Source: JAFAGX01 sp035623255 (GTDB lineage: Bacteria > Acidobacteriota > Terriglobia > Terriglobales > Acidobacteriaceae). From it: a DNA stretch of 43,911 nt. The position numbers were made by a program, and so were the translations under genes. The number at the start of each line of letters is the position of its first letter. Position 1 is the stretch's first letter. Of this stretch, positions 43,175 through 43,911 are shown one piece after another. Under the pieces are notes generated by a model. The model was not told where the DNA came from and ran no database searches. It saw only the letters and a list, made by a program, of their open reading frames with translations. The stretch spans positions 1 to 43,911 of the forward strand of contig DASPTU010000130.1 in assembly GCA_035623255.1 (NCBI GenBank), written 5' to 3'.

Positions 43175-43460
43175 TTACGCCTCTGGTGGGATCGGCAGGC
43201 CACGGCGGCATCTCTCGCGCCATGACCTTTTGCTTGATCTTTTCTGCCAGGGGTTCCGCCGCGTCATACGAAGTCAGCGGCCTTCGGGATGCAATTTCTC
43301 TTGGCGAGTGGCACTTGACGCAATTCTTGAGTGAGATCGGTGCAACATCTCTTGTAAAGGTGGGGACAGTTTCGCTCGCTGCGAGATCTTCCCCAAAACC
43401 TAGCGGGAGCGACGCAACCGAAATGGCCATCCATATCGCCACGGTTTCCCGCTTTCGCAT
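43083..43460 (-). pseudogene. Truncated c-type cytochrome gene
   Basis: A signal peptide (MRKRETVAIWMAISVASL, start at 43460) and a mono-haem region with TFTRDVAPISLKNC, haem motif CVKCH and AREMPPWPADPTRGVKFR are recognised. In related acidobacterial cytochromes the last motif continues with a helix like NDxRLSxxxIDTLVAWV and a much longer protein. Here homology stops at 43167 and the frame continues with 28 unrelated residues to a stop at 43083. The gene looks like a deletion remnant fused to the fragment at 43025-43174. Confidence 0.65.
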
Positions 43461-43602
43461 CCGGCGATTTGGAACCTCCATTCGAATCTCCGTTCATTCC
43501 AATAATCTTTTTCTTCAATGCCGGCACGGCGAGCGGCGTACTGCCACAGGTACAGACCATGCGACGCGGGCTTAGAGATCCGCGGACAGCGATCCGGCTG
43601 TC

Positions 43603-43911
43603 TTAGTTCGGCACGATCTGGATGGCGTTGACGGGCGCTCGTGGGTTCGTGTCTCCCGATGGTCCCGGTATCGCCGTAATCGTGAACTGCGTGGCCGTGA
43701 TGGTGAACAGCACGTAGTTTCCAGCCGAGCTGTTGGCCTGTTGGAACACACCATTGAAATTCGTGTTGGGGTTGTCCGTCAGGGACACACTCGTGCTGCT
43801 GATTCCAGGTCCACTGATCTGATAGGTGGCAGTGCGTTGGACTGCGCCGTTGTCACCGTCGGCATAGACGTAGACATTGTACCCGGCAGCATTTGCCGGA
43901 AGTCCCGTCAC
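43603..43911 (-). CDS. C-terminal part of a surface protein (partial)
   Basis: At least 102 residues; the 5' end continues beyond the window, and the GTG at 43911 need not be the start. The sequence is beta-rich (NVYVYADGDNG, SVSLTDNP, YVLFTITATQFTITA) and ends APVNAIQIVPN. This ending is like the C-terminal strand of carbohydrate-binding or jelly-roll domains in secreted proteins of Acidobacteria and Planctomycetes. No catalytic motif is in the visible part. The 142 bases between it and the cytochrome remnant hold nothing recognisable. Confidence 0.6.
   Translation of the reverse strand: MTGLPANAAGYNVYVYADGDNGAVQRTATYQISGPGISSTSVSLTDNPNTNFNGVFQQANSSAGNYVLFTITATQFTITAIPGPSGDTNPRAPVNAIQIVPN

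Overview
The window looks like a chromosomal segment of an Acidobacteriota bacterium (Terriglobia/Koribacter-like). This is inferred from gene types, not from a marker gene: an Oar-like TonB-dependent receptor with an N-terminal carboxypeptidase-regulatory domain, an SBBP beta-propeller protein with DUF11 and Ig-like modules, a lipoprotein of tandem Ig-like repeats fused to an esterase, a short Fis-type protein beside cvpA, CarD, and many TTG/GTG starts. Genes are dense and in short operons. I see no transposase, integrase, phage gene or CRISPR array.

Layout. 66-930: a tRNA-Ala(GGC), a cupin gene and a degenerate tRNA-like copy sharing the tRNA 3' end. 970-5919 (minus): a six-gene group 3b-type cytosolic [NiFe]-hydrogenase operon, in order beta (Fe-S), a cyclic-nucleotide-binding-domain protein, gamma (FAD/NAD(P), 2Fe-2S), small subunit, large subunit and maturation protease, with a Crp-like palindrome upstream. 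6021-10007 (minus): agmatinase-type ureohydrolase, APC permease and secreted D-aminoacylase-like amidohydrolase, nearly abutting. 10313-13064 (plus): ccmEABCD for haem delivery to c-type cytochromes, with a CcmE that carries Cys instead of the usual haem-binding His. 13287-16535: large SBBP surface protein.

16557-20910 is regulatory: a cytosolic histidine kinase with an NtrC-type response regulator (minus), then a PilZ protein and a second sigma-54 activator without receiver domain (plus). 20929-22401 (minus): ruvX and mltG. 22630-25467 (plus): carD, greA, a CDP-alcohol phosphatidyltransferase and an isoaspartyl peptidase. 25649-30083: TonB-dependent receptor followed by a cytochrome P460. 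30155-32501: cysteine desulfurase and mnmA, a sulfur donor and acceptor pair for tRNA thiolation. 32586-35681: small envelope and hypothetical proteins and an SDR oxidoreductase.

35756-37311: a well-formed promoter, a highly structured leader (candidate ncRNA) and a secreted TPR-like protein, closed by a textbook terminator. 37371-40046 (minus): multi-Ig lipoprotein-esterase. 40289-42095 (minus): purC, cvpA and a Fis-like regulator. 42467-43911: a small lipoprotein, a terminator hairpin, fused remnants of a c-type cytochrome gene and another gene, and the 3' end of a surface-protein gene that leaves the window.

The observations most worth checking are the structured RNA upstream of the TPR gene, the Cys-type CcmE, the hydrogenase operon with its embedded cNMP-domain protein and Crp-like site, the tRNA-derived direct repeat around the cupin gene, and the fused gene remnants near 43.1 kb.
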